A stretch of 64,000 nucleotides of DNA from Streptomyces sp. SS1-1 (GCF_008973465.1 NZ_WBXN01000004.1:3202501-3266500), one strand, 5' to 3'; positions 37,406 through 46,509 are shown, counted from the first letter of the stretch. Program-made: numbers and translations. The notes: a model not told the origin generated them from the sequence alone.

Positions 37406-40400
37406 TCAGTCGAACCAGCGGTCCCGCGCCAACTCCCCCGTCCGCGACGGATCCTCCAGCAGCGCCGCCACCTCGAAGCGACGCGGCCACTGCCCGGCCG
37501 CCCAGGCGAGCCCGGCGGCCACGCCCTCCAGGGTGGCCGCGTGCAGGACGCCGTCGCCGGTCAGCCGCCAGTCGATCTCCACGCCGTCCACGACGAGTTC
37601 CTCGTGCTCGACGTACGACGCCGGGGTCCGTGCCCCGAGCAGCGCCCGGACCGCCTCCGGCACCTCGTGCTCGGTGCCCTCGGAGTCCACGCCGCCGGTG
37701 ACGGACTCGCTCAGCCGCCGCACCTGGAACAGCTCGGCCAGTTCCGCCGCCCTCGCCGGCCGTACCGGCAGCAGCGGCACGCCCGCGGTGAACGGCAGCA
37801 GGTCGGGCGAGTCGACGACCACCGCGTCGGCCGCGTCGACCACCTCGACCCGCCCGTCCACGACGGCCCGCAGGTCGTCCGGCAGGGTCACCTGGTCGGG
37901 GTCCAGCTCGGCCAGCGCCCCGTACAGGGCGTGGAGTTGGGCGGCGGTGACGGTCCGCTCCGGGTCGGCGAGGCGGTCCAGGAGTTCGGCGGCGCCGCCC
38001 GGTTCGTCCAGCAGCGCGGCGACCGAGGTGCGCACACCGAGGGCCCGCAGCACCTGCTCGTCGTCGAAGCCGGTCGCGTCGGCCTCCTCGTACAGGCCGC
38101 GCAGCAGCGGGTCGCCGCCGGCGGCCAGCAGGCCCGCGGGACGGCGGCCGTCCAGCACCGGGTGCCCCCGCAACCACCAGGCGGTGTACGGCCGTACGAC
38201 CTCGTGGGTGCCGTCGGGCAGCAGGACGCGCACCGGCTGGGTGAGGGCGTCCCGCAGGGGCGGCCGCGCGAGCAGGGCGAGGGCCCGCGGCCACTTGTCG
38301 TCGTCGACCAGCTCCAGATCCCGTACGGCGACGAGTTCGGTGGCGACCGGCGGCACCGGGGTGTCCGGGAACCGGTCCAGGACGTCCTCGCACCACACGT
38401 CGACGGCGTCCAGCAGCCCGGCGTCGTCGGGCTCGGCGAAGTCGCCGTACCGGGGCTCCAGTTCGTCCGGGTCGAGGACGACGTCGGTGGCGCGCACCAG
38501 CGCGAACCCGGCGAGCACCCCGCAGGCGGCGAGGGGCTGTTCACCCCAGTGCTCGGCCAGTTCCGCGTCCACGAAGGGCAGTTCGCCCTCCCGCATGACC
38601 TCGGCGAAGGCGCTGCCGGGCATCACCAGTTCCCCGGCCGCCGCGAGCTCCCCGTCCTCGTCGGGGAGGGCGAGCGCCCCGAGCCACGGCTCGTCGCCGG
38701 GCTCCAGGCCGGCGTCCCGGACGAGGGCGAGCACGGTGTCGGCGAGTTCCTCGGCGTCGGGCGCGTCCTCCTCCCAGCTCGGCACGGCGTCGTCGTCGAG
38801 GGAGGCGGCGACGGCGGCCCGCACCTGGGGCGTGGTCAGGACGGCGCGGGGCGTGGCCGCGAGCGCGCCGAGCTTCTCCAGGAGCGGGTGCGCGGCGTCC
38901 GGGTGGGCGACCTTGAGGCCGAGGCGGGCCAGGACCTCCGGGGCGACGGAGGTGCCGCCGGGGGTGGGGAGCAGAACCTGCCGGGGACCGATGGTCGTCC
39001 GGCCGTCGGCAAGGGGCACGGGCAGCCCGGACAGCCGGTCCGGGTCGACCCCGGCGAGGCTGTCGTAGAGGCGGTGCCACCAGCCGGGCTCCTTCTCCAG
39101 CCCGGCGAGGCGGTCCACGGCGTCGGTGAGCGGCACCCGGGCGACCCCGAGGGTCCGCAGCTCCACCCTTCGCTCGAGACCGGCGGGCAGCAGGGTGGGC
39201 AGGACCTCGGCCAGCACCCGCACGGTGTCGGCGCCGGCGCCCTCGACGACCTCGGCGTCCCGGGGCCGCAGCGACTCGGGCAGCTCGGAGTCCGGCTCGG
39301 ACGGGCGCAGGGCGGGCGGCAGGAACGAGGTCCGCGGGAGGCGCTCCAGGACGGCCTGGCGCAGGGCGCCGTCCAGTTCGCCCTTGCCGAGCGGGCCGGG
39401 CACGAGCGCGATGACGCCCTCGCCCACCGGGCGCCAGCCGGCGAGGAGTTCGGTGTAGGCGTCGGCCGCGCGCTCCACGAGGAAGTCGGTGAGCGGGCCG
39501 GGCGCGGCGTGCCGCCGCGTGGTGTCGAGCGGGAACGAGGCGATGAGCAGCGCGGGCACGCCGAGCGGTTCGTCGCTGGGGGTGGGCGCGTGCACGACGG
39601 GCGCGGTGCGGGGGAGGGCGGGGCCGCCGTCGGCGGGGTCCACGGGGACGGCCCAGGTCAGGGACCAGTGCGGGCGCAGCCGTTCCTCGACGGGGCGGTC
39701 GGCGAGCAGGTCGGGGGTGAGCGGGCCGTGGGCGGTGACCGTGCGCCAGCGGGTGACGCCGGACGCGGAGTCCTCCACGACGGTGAACGGGCCGTCGGTG
39801 CCGCGGCGCAGGGTGCGCGGCGGGGCGTCGCCGATCTCCACCACGACCTCCTCCAGGCCGGGCAGGGCGAGCAGCAGCGCGTCGTCGACGCCGCCCAGCA
39901 GCCGCTCCGCGAGGTCGGCGGCGGCGGTGTCGCGCAACGGCAGGATGACGACGGTGTCGTACGGGTCGGGGGCCGTGCCCTCGGCGGCGAACGGCAGCCG
40001 CAGCAGCGGCACATGACCGTCCCGGCGCCGGATCTCGTCGCCCAGTCCCGGGCTGTGGCGGGCGGTGTCCTGGGCCAGCTCGCGCGCCTCGGCGAGGGAC
40101 CAGCGCACCCCGCCGTGCCGTCCGACGACGGCGGGCTCGTCGGTGACGGCGAGGACGGCGGCGAAGCCGACACCGAACCGTCCCACGGCCTCGCTGTCGC
40201 GTTTCGCGGACGCCCGCAGCGTGGACAGCGACTCGACACCGGCCGCGTCCAGCGGCGCACCGGTGTTGGCGGCGACGAGCACACCCTCACGCAGGGTCAG
40301 CCGCAGCCGTCCGGGCACCCCGGCCCGGCCGGCGGCGTCGGCGGCGTTCTGCGCGAGCTCGACGACCAGCCGGTCCCGGTACCCGCCGAGGACGAGGTCC

Positions 40401-40528
40401 TCCTCGGCGTTGGCGTCCTCCCGGAACCGGGCGGGGCTGGTCGCCCACGCGTCCAGCACTCCACGCCGTAGACGCGCCGTACCGAACGGGTCGGCGCCCT
40501 CGGCCGCGGGCCGCACGAACTTGCTCAC
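37406..40528 (-). CDS. Sacsin/Hsp90-type GHKL ATPase, 1040 aa
   Basis: N-terminal GHKL ATPase (about 1-200): N-box V-V-E-L-A-Q-N-A-A-D-A-A (Glu57, Asn61, Asp64), G1-like A-A-N-T-G-A-P-L (the usual Asp is Asn), and G2 G-R-F-G-V-G-F-A-A-V-L. This is the sacsin-repeat-type start seen in bacterial and eukaryotic sacsin-like proteins. The remaining about 840 residues are rich in Leu/Pro/Asp/Glu and lack a domain I know. GTG at 40528 is preferred, as GAGGAG lies just before it; longer in-frame starts exist. A chaperone or signalling ATPase is the best guess. 100 bp from the DUF3027 gene. Confidence 0.75.
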   Translation of the reverse strand: MSKFVRPAAEGADPFGTARLRRGVLDAWATSPARFREDANAEEDLVLGGYRDRLVVELAQNAADAAGRAGVPGRLRLTLREGVLVAANTGAPLDAAGVESLSTLRASAKRDSEAVGRFGVGFAAVLAVTDEPAVVGRHGGVRWSLAEARELAQDTARHSPGLGDEIRRRDGHVPLLRLPFAAEGTAPDPYDTVVILPLRDTAAADLAERLLGGVDDALLLALPGLEEVVVEIGDAPPRTLRRGTDGPFTVVEDSASGVTRWRTVTAHGPLTPDLLADRPVEERLRPHWSLTWAVPVDPADGGPALPRTAPVVHAPTPSDEPLGVPALLIASFPLDTTRRHAAPGPLTDFLVERAADAYTELLAGWRPVGEGVIALVPGPLGKGELDGALRQAVLERLPRTSFLPPALRPSEPDSELPESLRPRDAEVVEGAGADTVRVLAEVLPTLLPAGLERRVELRTLGVARVPLTDAVDRLAGLEKEPGWWHRLYDSLAGVDPDRLSGLPVPLADGRTTIGPRQVLLPTPGGTSVAPEVLARLGLKVAHPDAAHPLLEKLGALAATPRAVLTTPQVRAAVAASLDDDAVPSWEEDAPDAEELADTVLALVRDAGLEPGDEPWLGALALPDEDGELAAAGELVMPGSAFAEVMREGELPFVDAELAEHWGEQPLAACGVLAGFALVRATDVVLDPDELEPRYGDFAEPDDAGLLDAVDVWCEDVLDRFPDTPVPPVATELVAVRDLELVDDDKWPRALALLARPPLRDALTQPVRVLLPDGTHEVVRPYTAWWLRGHPVLDGRRPAGLLAAGGDPLLRGLYEEADATGFDDEQVLRALGVRTSVAALLDEPGGAAELLDRLADPERTVTAAQLHALYGALAELDPDQVTLPDDLRAVVDGRVEVVDAADAVVVDSPDLLPFTAGVPLLPVRPARAAELAELFQVRRLSESVTGGVDSEGTEHEVPEAVRALLGARTPASYVEHEELVVDGVEIDWRLTGDGVLHAATLEGVAAGLAWAAGQWPRRFEVAALLEDPSRTGELARDRWFD

Positions 40529-40627
40529 GTTGACACTCCTCATCGCCGTCGCGACGAAGGTACCGCTCATGGACGGCCGATGCGCGGGGCGTCCGACCAG
40601 GCCCGCTGCGGGGGCCGGGAGCCCGGG

Positions 40628-41554
40628 TCAGGAGTGGCCGAGTTCCGCCGAGTCCTCGTCGGTCGTCGCCGGGACGGAGCCCGAGTCCGGGGACGGGCGC
40701 AGCGGGAAGGGGTCGACGCGGGTCTCGTCGACGACCGGCGGCGCCGGGCGGGGCGGCTTCGGCATGACGGCCGCCTCCGAGTGCCCGCCGCAGCCGTAGG
40801 TCAGGGAGACCACATGGCCGTCCGCCGGGGAGAACTCGTTGGCGCAGACACCGAAGGCCTGGCCGAGGGAACCGCCGATCGGGGTGAGGAAGCCGCAGCT
40901 GACACAGGTGGCGGGGGCCGCCTGCGCCATGGGCGTCTTCGCGCCGAACGCCTCCTCCCAGCGGTCGGCGGCGATGTGCAGACCGTAACGGGACAGGACG
41001 CGGGCGCGGCGCAGGCCCAGTTCGTCCGCGAGGGCGGCGATGGAACCGCGCGACGGGGCCGTCGGCAGGTTCGCCGGGGTACCGCCGGTGACCTCCGCGT
41101 CCTCCGCCTCGACCAGCTCCGCCATCTCCTCGGAGACGGGCGCGTTCGGGCCGGGCTCGTCCACGCCCGTGTAGCCGGGCTCCAGACGCAGATCGTCGGC
41201 GTCGGTCGGCAGCAGATCGCCGGGGCCCATGTCGCCGGGGCGCAGCCGCTCGCTCCACGGCACCCACTCGGGGGCCAGCAGGGCGTCGGGACCGGGCAGC
41301 AGGACGACCTCGTCGAGCGTGACGACCTTGGCACGCGACGCGCGGGCCACCGTCACCGCCCAGCGCCAGCCGCGGTACCCCAGCTCCTTGCACTCGAAGA
41401 AGTGGGTCACCACACGGTCGCCCTCGGACACCACGCCCGCGTGCTCGCCGACGACACCGGGCGCGGCGGCCTCCTCTGCGGCGCCGCGGGCGAGGTCGAC
41501 GGCCTCGGCGCACAGACGATCGGGGGTGCGGCTTCGCGTGGTCGCTGCGCTCAC
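40628..41554 (-). CDS. DUF3027 protein
   Basis: 308 aa. The family start V-S-A-A-T-T-R-S-R-T-P-D-R-L is followed by V-V-T-H-F-F-E-C-K-E-L-G-Y-R-G-W-R-W-A-V-T-V-A-R-A. A probable zinc site is C-V-S-C-G-F (about 240) with a later C-A-N-E and Y-G-C-G-G-H. DUF3027 is an actinobacterial family (I recall Rv0883c) of unknown function. GTG at 41554; a longer open frame upstream is not conserved-looking. The 291-bp gap to the MFS gene contains no other gene I can support. Confidence 0.82.
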   Translation of the reverse strand: MSAATTRSRTPDRLCAEAVDLARGAAEEAAAPGVVGEHAGVVSEGDRVVTHFFECKELGYRGWRWAVTVARASRAKVVTLDEVVLLPGPDALLAPEWVPWSERLRPGDMGPGDLLPTDADDLRLEPGYTGVDEPGPNAPVSEEMAELVEAEDAEVTGGTPANLPTAPSRGSIAALADELGLRRARVLSRYGLHIAADRWEEAFGAKTPMAQAAPATCVSCGFLTPIGGSLGQAFGVCANEFSPADGHVVSLTYGCGGHSEAAVMPKPPRPAPPVVDETRVDPFPLRPSPDSGSVPATTDEDSAELGHS

Positions 41555-41845
41555 AGGTATCGCTTCTCTCCTACGCCGTCTTACGGGTGCGGGTGCCTCA
41601 AGGCGGCGGAGCGGACGGAGCGGACCTGTGGGCCGCGTCGACGTCCGCGTCCGAATCGCGCTCGGGCGCACCTACGTCATCCATTGTGCGGGATGGCTGA
41701 GATACGCACGCTACCTGTTCGCGGGCGCTGGGCCTACACCGACGGTGCTTCTCGGCGCTCCGCGATGCCCGCCGACCGGCCCCGCGTGCCCTCCATACGC
41801 GCCGTAACCGCACTAGCCACCCCCATTACGGGGCACTATTGCGTC

Positions 41846-43273
41846 GTGGCGACCGCGAGGCAGCCCGAAGGAGCCACCGGCACCGGTGGGCCCGAGGGAG
41901 GGCGCAATCTACGTGGCGGATCGGGCCGGACGCGCGGCCCCCTCCGCACGATCGGCCGTGCCCTGCACTTCCCCTTCACCGGGCCGGCGCGCGGCATCCG
42001 CAAGGCCACGCACGCGCACGGGGCGGGCGAGTCGGGCCTCGGCAAGCTGATCGAGCTGCACGGGGTCAACGGCGCCGGCGACGTCATGATCACCGTCGCC
42101 CTCGCCTCCACCGTCTTCTTCTCCGTCCCCACCGACGAGGCCCGCGGCCGCGTCGCGCTGTACCTCGGCATCACGATGGCCCCGTTCACTCTCCTGGCCC
42201 CCGTGATCGGCCCGCTTCTCGACCGCCTCCCGCACGGCCGGCGCGCCGCCATGGCCGGCGCGATGCTGGCCCGCGCACTCCTCGCCCTGGTGCTGTCCAG
42301 CGCGGTCGTCAGCGGCGACCTCCAGCTGTACCCGGCCGCCCTGGGGGTGCTGGTCGCCTCCAAGGCGTACGGCGTCGTCAGAAGCGCCGTCGTGCCCCGG
42401 CTGCTGCCACCGGGGTTCTCACTGGTGAAGGCCAACTCACGGGTCACCCTGGGCGGGCTGCTCGCCACCGGCGTGGCGGCGCCGATCGGCGCCGGCCTCC
42501 AGGCGATCGGACCGCGCTGGCCACTGTTCGGCGCCTGCGCGATCTTCATCGCCGGTACGGTCCTGTCGTTCACGCTGCCCCGGAAGGTCGACTCGGCCAA
42601 GGGCGAGGACCGGGCGCTGCTCGCCGCCGACGAGCAGCATCTGCACGGCCCGCACCGGCAGCCCGTCAAACGCCCGAACCTGCGCACGGTCGGCATCGCG
42701 GTCACCCACGCCCTGGGCGCCAACGCCGCCCTGCGCTGTCTCTCCGGGTTCCTGATCTTCTTCCTGGCGTTCCTGCTGCGGGAGCACCCGATGTCCGGCC
42801 AGAGCGCCGCCGTGTCCCTCGGCATAGTCGCCGCCGCGGCAGGCACCGGCAACGCGCTGGGCACGGCGGTCGGCGCCTGGCTCAGATCCCGGGCACCGGA
42901 GATCATCATCGTGACCGTCGTCGGCCTGGTGATGGCCGTGGCGCTCACGGCGGCGGCCCTGTTCGGGGCGGTCATGGTGGCCTGTCTCGCGGCGGTCGCC
43001 GGGTTCGCCCAGGCGCTGGCCAAGCTGTCCCTGGACGCCCTCATCCAGCGGGACGTGCCGGAGTCGGTGCGCACGTCCGCGTTCGCCCGCTCCGAGACCC
43101 TGCTGCAGGTGTCGTGGGTGCTCGGCGGGGCCATCGGCATCGTGCTGCCGCTGCGCGGCTCGTTCGGGCTGCTGATCGGCGCCGCCATCGTCGCCACCGG
43201 CTGGCTGACCACCGTCAAGGGCCTGCTCGGCTCCGCCCGGCACGGCGGGCACGTCCGGGCACGGGTCGAATGA
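41846..43273 (+). CDS. MFS-type membrane transporter
   Basis: 475 aa. A 75-residue Gly/Arg-rich N-terminal tail is followed by about 12 membrane helices. L-I-E-L-H-G-V-N-G-A-G-D opens helix 1, P-L-L-D-R-L-P-H-G-R-R is the helix 2-3 loop, and L-I-Q-R-D-V-P-E-S-V-R-T-S-A-F-A-R-S-E-T-L-L-Q lies late. Substrate unknown; I recall a homologue in M. tuberculosis (Rv0876c) next to a DUF3027 gene. GTG at 41846 lies 6 nt after CACTAT, so it may be leaderless. An apparent extension to 40580 is antisense to DUF3027 and rejected. Confidence 0.8.
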   Translation: MATARQPEGATGTGGPEGGRNLRGGSGRTRGPLRTIGRALHFPFTGPARGIRKATHAHGAGESGLGKLIELHGVNGAGDVMITVALASTVFFSVPTDEARGRVALYLGITMAPFTLLAPVIGPLLDRLPHGRRAAMAGAMLARALLALVLSSAVVSGDLQLYPAALGVLVASKAYGVVRSAVVPRLLPPGFSLVKANSRVTLGGLLATGVAAPIGAGLQAIGPRWPLFGACAIFIAGTVLSFTLPRKVDSAKGEDRALLAADEQHLHGPHRQPVKRPNLRTVGIAVTHALGANAALRCLSGFLIFFLAFLLREHPMSGQSAAVSLGIVAAAAGTGNALGTAVGAWLRSRAPEIIIVTVVGLVMAVALTAAALFGAVMVACLAAVAGFAQALAKLSLDALIQRDVPESVRTSAFARSETLLQVSWVLGGAIGIVLPLRGSFGLLIGAAIVATGWLTTVKGLLGSARHGGHVRARVE

Positions 43274-43364
43274 GGGCACCCCGGGGACCGGCCGCGCCGC
43301 GCCCGGACACGGCACGCCGCACCCGCATGGAGAGAGCACGACACACGCCCGATAGCCTTCGCCC

Positions 43365-43841
43365 ATGACCACGCTGCAATCCGTTGTGCGACGCCGCCGC
43401 GCGCTCGCCGCCGCCGGCGCCGTTTCCGCCGGACTGCTCGTCCTGTCGGCCTGCGACAAGCCGACGCCGCTCGCCACGGTGACCGTCGGCACCTCCTCCG
43501 TCCACGCGGAGGCCAGCTGCGGTGGCGAGAGCGGTGAGACCGTGAAGACCTCGGACCTCGCCAAGTGCCTGAAGGACAAGGACATCAAGTCCATCAAGGT
43601 CGACCCGGACGAGACCGTGCGCTTCGGTGTCGACCCGGACATCGCCGACGAGGGCTGGACCATCCTCATGAACGGCCAGCCGCTCACCGACTCCAGCACC
43701 AAGACCTACCGGACCGTCCCGGGCAGCGTGTTCTTCAACGCCCAGTACGGCGCCAGCGGCAACTCCACGCTCGTCTCCATCAAGGAGGGCGAGAAGGGCG
43801 TCACCGGCCTGTGGTCCTTCAAGCTGAAGAAGGACAGCTGA
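43365..43841 (+). CDS. DUF2771 lipoprotein
   Basis: 158 aa. Lipoprotein signal: R-R-R-R-A-L-A-A-A-G then L-V-L-S-A-C, with Cys31 the probable lipid-attachment site. The mature part shows the DUF2771 Ig-like pattern W-T-I-L-M-N-G-Q-P-L and S-V-F-F-N-A-Q-Y. TAGCCT lies 6 nt before the ATG (leaderless). It is directly followed by mqnB, whose predicted start overlaps its stop. Confidence 0.85.
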   Translation: MTTLQSVVRRRRALAAAGAVSAGLLVLSACDKPTPLATVTVGTSSVHAEASCGGESGETVKTSDLAKCLKDKDIKSIKVDPDETVRFGVDPDIADEGWTILMNGQPLTDSSTKTYRTVPGSVFFNAQYGASGNSTLVSIKEGEKGVTGLWSFKLKKDS

Positions 43842-44512
43842 TCACGTCCGCCCCACGGATCCTCGTGGCCACCGCGGTCCCCGCCGAGCGGGACGCGGTG
43901 GCCCCGGCGCTCGGCCTGCCGGACGTAGAGGTGATCGCCGCCGGTGTCGGCCCGGCCCTCGCCGCCGCCTCCACCGCCACGGCCCTGACCACCGCCGCCC
44001 TCGACGGCCGCCCCTTCGCGCTGGTCGTCTCCGCCGGAATCGCCGGCGGCTTCGCGCCGTACGCGCCCGTCGGCTCCCTCGTCGTCGCCGACGAGATCAC
44101 GGCCGCCGACCTCGGCGCCGAGACCCCCGACGGCTTCCTCCCCGTCACCGAGCTGGGCTTCGGCACCGTCACCCACCGCCCGCCCGAGACCCTGGTGCGC
44201 GCGGTGGCGTCCGCGACGGGCGCCCGCCCCGGCGCCGTGCTGACCGTCTCCACCGTCACCGGCACCGCCACCCGCGCCGCCCGCCTGCGGGAACGCCACC
44301 CCACCGCCCTCGCCGAGGCCATGGAGGGCTTCGGCGTCGCCGAGGCCGCGGCCGCGCACGGCACCCCGGTGCTCGAACTGCGTGCCGTCTCCAACCCCGT
44401 CGGCCCGCGCGACCGCGCCGCCTGGCGGATCGGGGACGCCCTGGCCGCGCTCGCCGAGGGCTTCGGGAAGATCACCCCCGTCCTTTCGAGTTGGAACCCA
44501 CATGACCGGTGA
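43838..44512 (+). CDS. mqnB: Futalosine hydrolase
   Basis: About 224 aa, nucleoside-phosphorylase-like fold. Core sequence I-L-V-A-T-A-V-P-A-E-R-D-A-V, S-A-G-I-A-G-G-F-A, and the ribose/base site A-E-A-M-E-G-F-G-V-A-E-A-A. MqnB splits futalosine to dehypoxanthine futalosine in the futalosine route to menaquinone. The start is uncertain. A CTG at 43838 overlaps the DUF2771 stop as CTGA and has GAAGGA just upstream. A GTG at 43865 would remove part of the first strand, and a GTG at 43811 would add nine residues. mqnD follows with an 11-bp overlap. Confidence 0.87.
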   Translation: MITSAPRILVATAVPAERDAVAPALGLPDVEVIAAGVGPALAAASTATALTTAALDGRPFALVVSAGIAGGFAPYAPVGSLVVADEITAADLGAETPDGFLPVTELGFGTVTHRPPETLVRAVASATGARPGAVLTVSTVTGTATRAARLRERHPTALAEAMEGFGVAEAAAAHGTPVLELRAVSNPVGPRDRAAWRIGDALAALAEGFGKITPVLSSWNPHDR

Positions 44513-45350
44513 CCCGTTGCAGATCGCGTACTCCCCCTGCCCGAACGACACGTTCGTCTTCGACGCCCTCGCCCACGGCCGCGTCCCCGGCGCCCCCGCC
44601 CTGGACGTCACGTTCGCGGACATCGACATCACCAACGGCATGGCCGAACGCGGCGAGTTCGACGTGCTGAAGGTGTCGTACGCCGTGCTGCCGTACGTAC
44701 TCGGCGAGTACGCCCTGCTGCCCTGCGGGGGCGCGCTGGGCCGGGGCTGCGGGCCGCTGGTGCTGACCCGTGAGGCCGGCACCGATCTGGCCGGGCGCAC
44801 GGTCGCGGTGCCGAGCGAGCGGTCGACGGCGTATCTGCTGTTCCGGCTGTGGGCCGCCGACACGGTGCCCGGCGGCGTCGGGGAGATCGTGGTGATGCCG
44901 TTCCACGAGATCATGCCCGCCGTGCGCGACGGGAAGGTCGACGCGGGCCTCGTCATCCACGAGGCGCGCTTCACGTACCAGGACTACGGGCTGCACAAGC
45001 TCGCCGACATGGGCGAGCACTGGGAGGCCACCACCGGGCTGCCGATCCCGCTGGGCGCGATCATCGCCAAGCGGTCGCTGGGCGCCGAGCGGCTGACCGC
45101 CCTGGCCGACGCGATCCACGCCTCGGTACGGGCCGCGTGGGACGACCCGGAGATCTCCCGGCCCTATGTCATGGAGCACGCGCAGGAAATGGACCCGGCG
45201 GTCGCGGACCAGCACATCGGTCTGTACGTCAACGAGTTCACGGCCGGTCTCGGCGAGGACGGATACGCGGCCGTACGCGGACTGCTGACCCGCGCGGCGG
45301 CCGAGGGACTCCTTCCGCCCCTCGACCCGCACGCACTGGATTTCCCCTAG
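44502..45350 (+). CDS. mqnD: 1,4-dihydroxy-6-naphthoate synthase
   Basis: 282 aa. Periplasmic-binding-protein-like fold with the family start A-Y-S-P-C-P-N-D-T-F-V-F-D-A-L, followed by D-I-D-I-T-N, K-V-S-Y-A-V-L and G-R-G-C-G-P-L-V-L. MqnD converts cyclic dehypoxanthine futalosine to 1,4-dihydroxy-6-naphthoate, a menaquinone ring precursor. With mqnB it makes up this locus; mqnA and mqnC are not in the window, as is usual for Streptomyces where they lie elsewhere. ATG at 44502. Confidence 0.9.
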   Translation: MTGDPLQIAYSPCPNDTFVFDALAHGRVPGAPALDVTFADIDITNGMAERGEFDVLKVSYAVLPYVLGEYALLPCGGALGRGCGPLVLTREAGTDLAGRTVAVPSERSTAYLLFRLWAADTVPGGVGEIVVMPFHEIMPAVRDGKVDAGLVIHEARFTYQDYGLHKLADMGEHWEATTGLPIPLGAIIAKRSLGAERLTALADAIHASVRAAWDDPEISRPYVMEHAQEMDPAVADQHIGLYVNEFTAGLGEDGYAAVRGLLTRAAAEGLLPPLDPHALDFP

Positions 45351-45376
45351 AAATCCCCGAATCCCGCCCGTGTCGC

Positions 45377-45760
45377 CTATACGTCGAGCTGGTCGGCGAC
45401 GGCCCGGAGCAGGCCCGCGATCTTCTTGCCGGAGTTCTTCTCCGGGTAACGGCCCTTCTCCAGCATGGGCGTGATGTTCTCCAGGAGGGTCGTCAGGTCC
45501 TGGACGATGGACGCCAGTTCGTCCGGCTTCTTGCGCTGGGCGGCCGCGACGGACGGCGTCGGATCGAGCAGGACGACCGACAGCGCCTGATCCCCGCGCT
45601 GACCGGCGACGACACCGAACTCCACCCGCTGGCCCGGCTTGAGCGCGTCGACGCCGGCGGGGAGGACCGAGGAATGGACGAAGACGTCACCGCCGTCGTC
45701 ACGGGAGAGAAAGCCGAAGCCCTTCTCACTGTTGAACCACTTGACCTTGCCAGTCGGCAA
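45377..45760 (-). CDS. Cold-shock domain protein with C-terminal extension
   Basis: 127 aa. The cold-shock domain (about 1-66) shows G-K-V-K-W-F-N-S-E-K-G-F-G-F-L and the RNP2 D-V-F-V-H-S-S-V-L. A conserved 60-residue extension follows: K-K-P-D-E-L-A-S-I-V-Q-D-L-T-T-L-L-E-N, ending A-G-L-L-R-A-V-A-D-Q-L-D-V, likely a helical dimer or protein-binding tail. Normal Csp proteins are about 67 aa. The start is TTG (GAGGGAG 8 nt upstream). TAAGGT at 45821-45826 (minus strand) is a possible -10, leaving a 5' leader of about 55 nt. Confidence 0.88.
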   Translation of the reverse strand: MPTGKVKWFNSEKGFGFLSRDDGGDVFVHSSVLPAGVDALKPGQRVEFGVVAGQRGDQALSVVLLDPTPSVAAAQRKKPDELASIVQDLTTLLENITPMLEKGRYPEKNSGKKIAGLLRAVADQLDV

Positions 45761-45982
45761 AGCACACGCTCCCTCGATCGGTCCCGGACGGGGCCGGACG
45801 CCACTGAACTGCCGTTAACCACCTTACTGGGGCTCTCCCCAGGGACACACGGCCTTAATCACGCCCCGAAACGACCCGGAGCCCTGCCCTGTGAAGGCAG
45901 CGATTACGAGGGGCTGTTGGGCAACTCAGCCAAGGTGCCGGTACAGGGTGGGGCGGTTGGTGCGACGGCTGGGCGCGCACCG

Positions 45983-46180
45983 TCACCACAGGTAACCGTC
46001 GACGGGAAGGGCCTGTGCTGGGCGGTTCGGGACGTCGATGAGTTCGAGCAGGTCACGTTCGAGGTTGATGGCCAGAGCGGTCATGGGAACGTCCTGGCCG
46101 CGGTTCGCGAACGGTTCCTCGGTGGTGGCGCCGACCCGTTCGATCAGCCGGAAGAACAGAGCCACCAGAATGTCATGGCG
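45983..46180 (-). pseudogene. C-terminal fragment of a bestrophin-like membrane protein
   Basis: An open stretch reads R-H-D-I-L-V-A-L-F-F-R-L-I-E-R-V-G then E-E-P-F-A-N-R-G-Q-D-V-P-M-T-A-L and ends P-V-D-G-Y-L-W before a stop. The E-x-P-F ... D-V-P ... I/L-E-x-x-L pattern and the P-V-D-G end match the C-terminus of bacterial bestrophin/UPF0187 chloride channels. The four membrane helices that should precede it are absent, and upstream in frame there is only unrelated sequence. No start with a ribosome binding site is convincing. The gap 45761-46254 holds only this fragment, the csp promoter region and the start of the next promoter. Confidence 0.5.
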
Positions 46181-46254
46181 GGAGCGTGGGCGACCCGGGC
46201 CGGTGACAAGACGTCGCCCGGTCGTTCCCTCGGGCAGGGAACTACCCTGGTGCG

Positions 46255-46509
46255 GTGCGTGACAAAACCCGAACGAATTCCACCGCGCCCGGAGACCGGC
46301 TGATCCGGGCCGGGGCGATCGTCTTCTTCATCGGCGCCGTGGCCACACTGGTCACGGTGGCCCCGTTCCTGCTCGGTACGACGCCCTTTCCGACCTTCAT
46401 GTTCGGTCTGAGCATGCTCATGGGCGTCGGATTCCTCGTCGCCGGCGCCGGGGTGCTCCGGTCGATCGCGGCCGGGCGGCGCGAGGCGCGTCAGGCCGCC
46501 GCGCGGTAG
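46255..46509 (+). CDS. Small two-helix membrane protein
   Basis: 84 aa. A Thr/Arg-rich start is followed by two hydrophobic helices (about 17-40 and 46-67) and a basic tail R-R-E-A-R-Q-A-A-A-R. GTG at 46255, with TACCCT 6 nt before it and no Shine-Dalgarno sequence (leaderless). Its end overlaps the convergent HAD gene by 19 bp. Function unknown. Confidence 0.7.
   Translation: MRDKTRTNSTAPGDRLIRAGAIVFFIGAVATLVTVAPFLLGTTPFPTFMFGLSMLMGVGFLVAGAGVLRSIAAGRREARQAAAR

Noticed and set aside
40580..41845. N-terminal extension of the MFS transporter
   Set aside because: It runs antisense to the DUF3027 gene; the transporter starts at the GTG at 41846.
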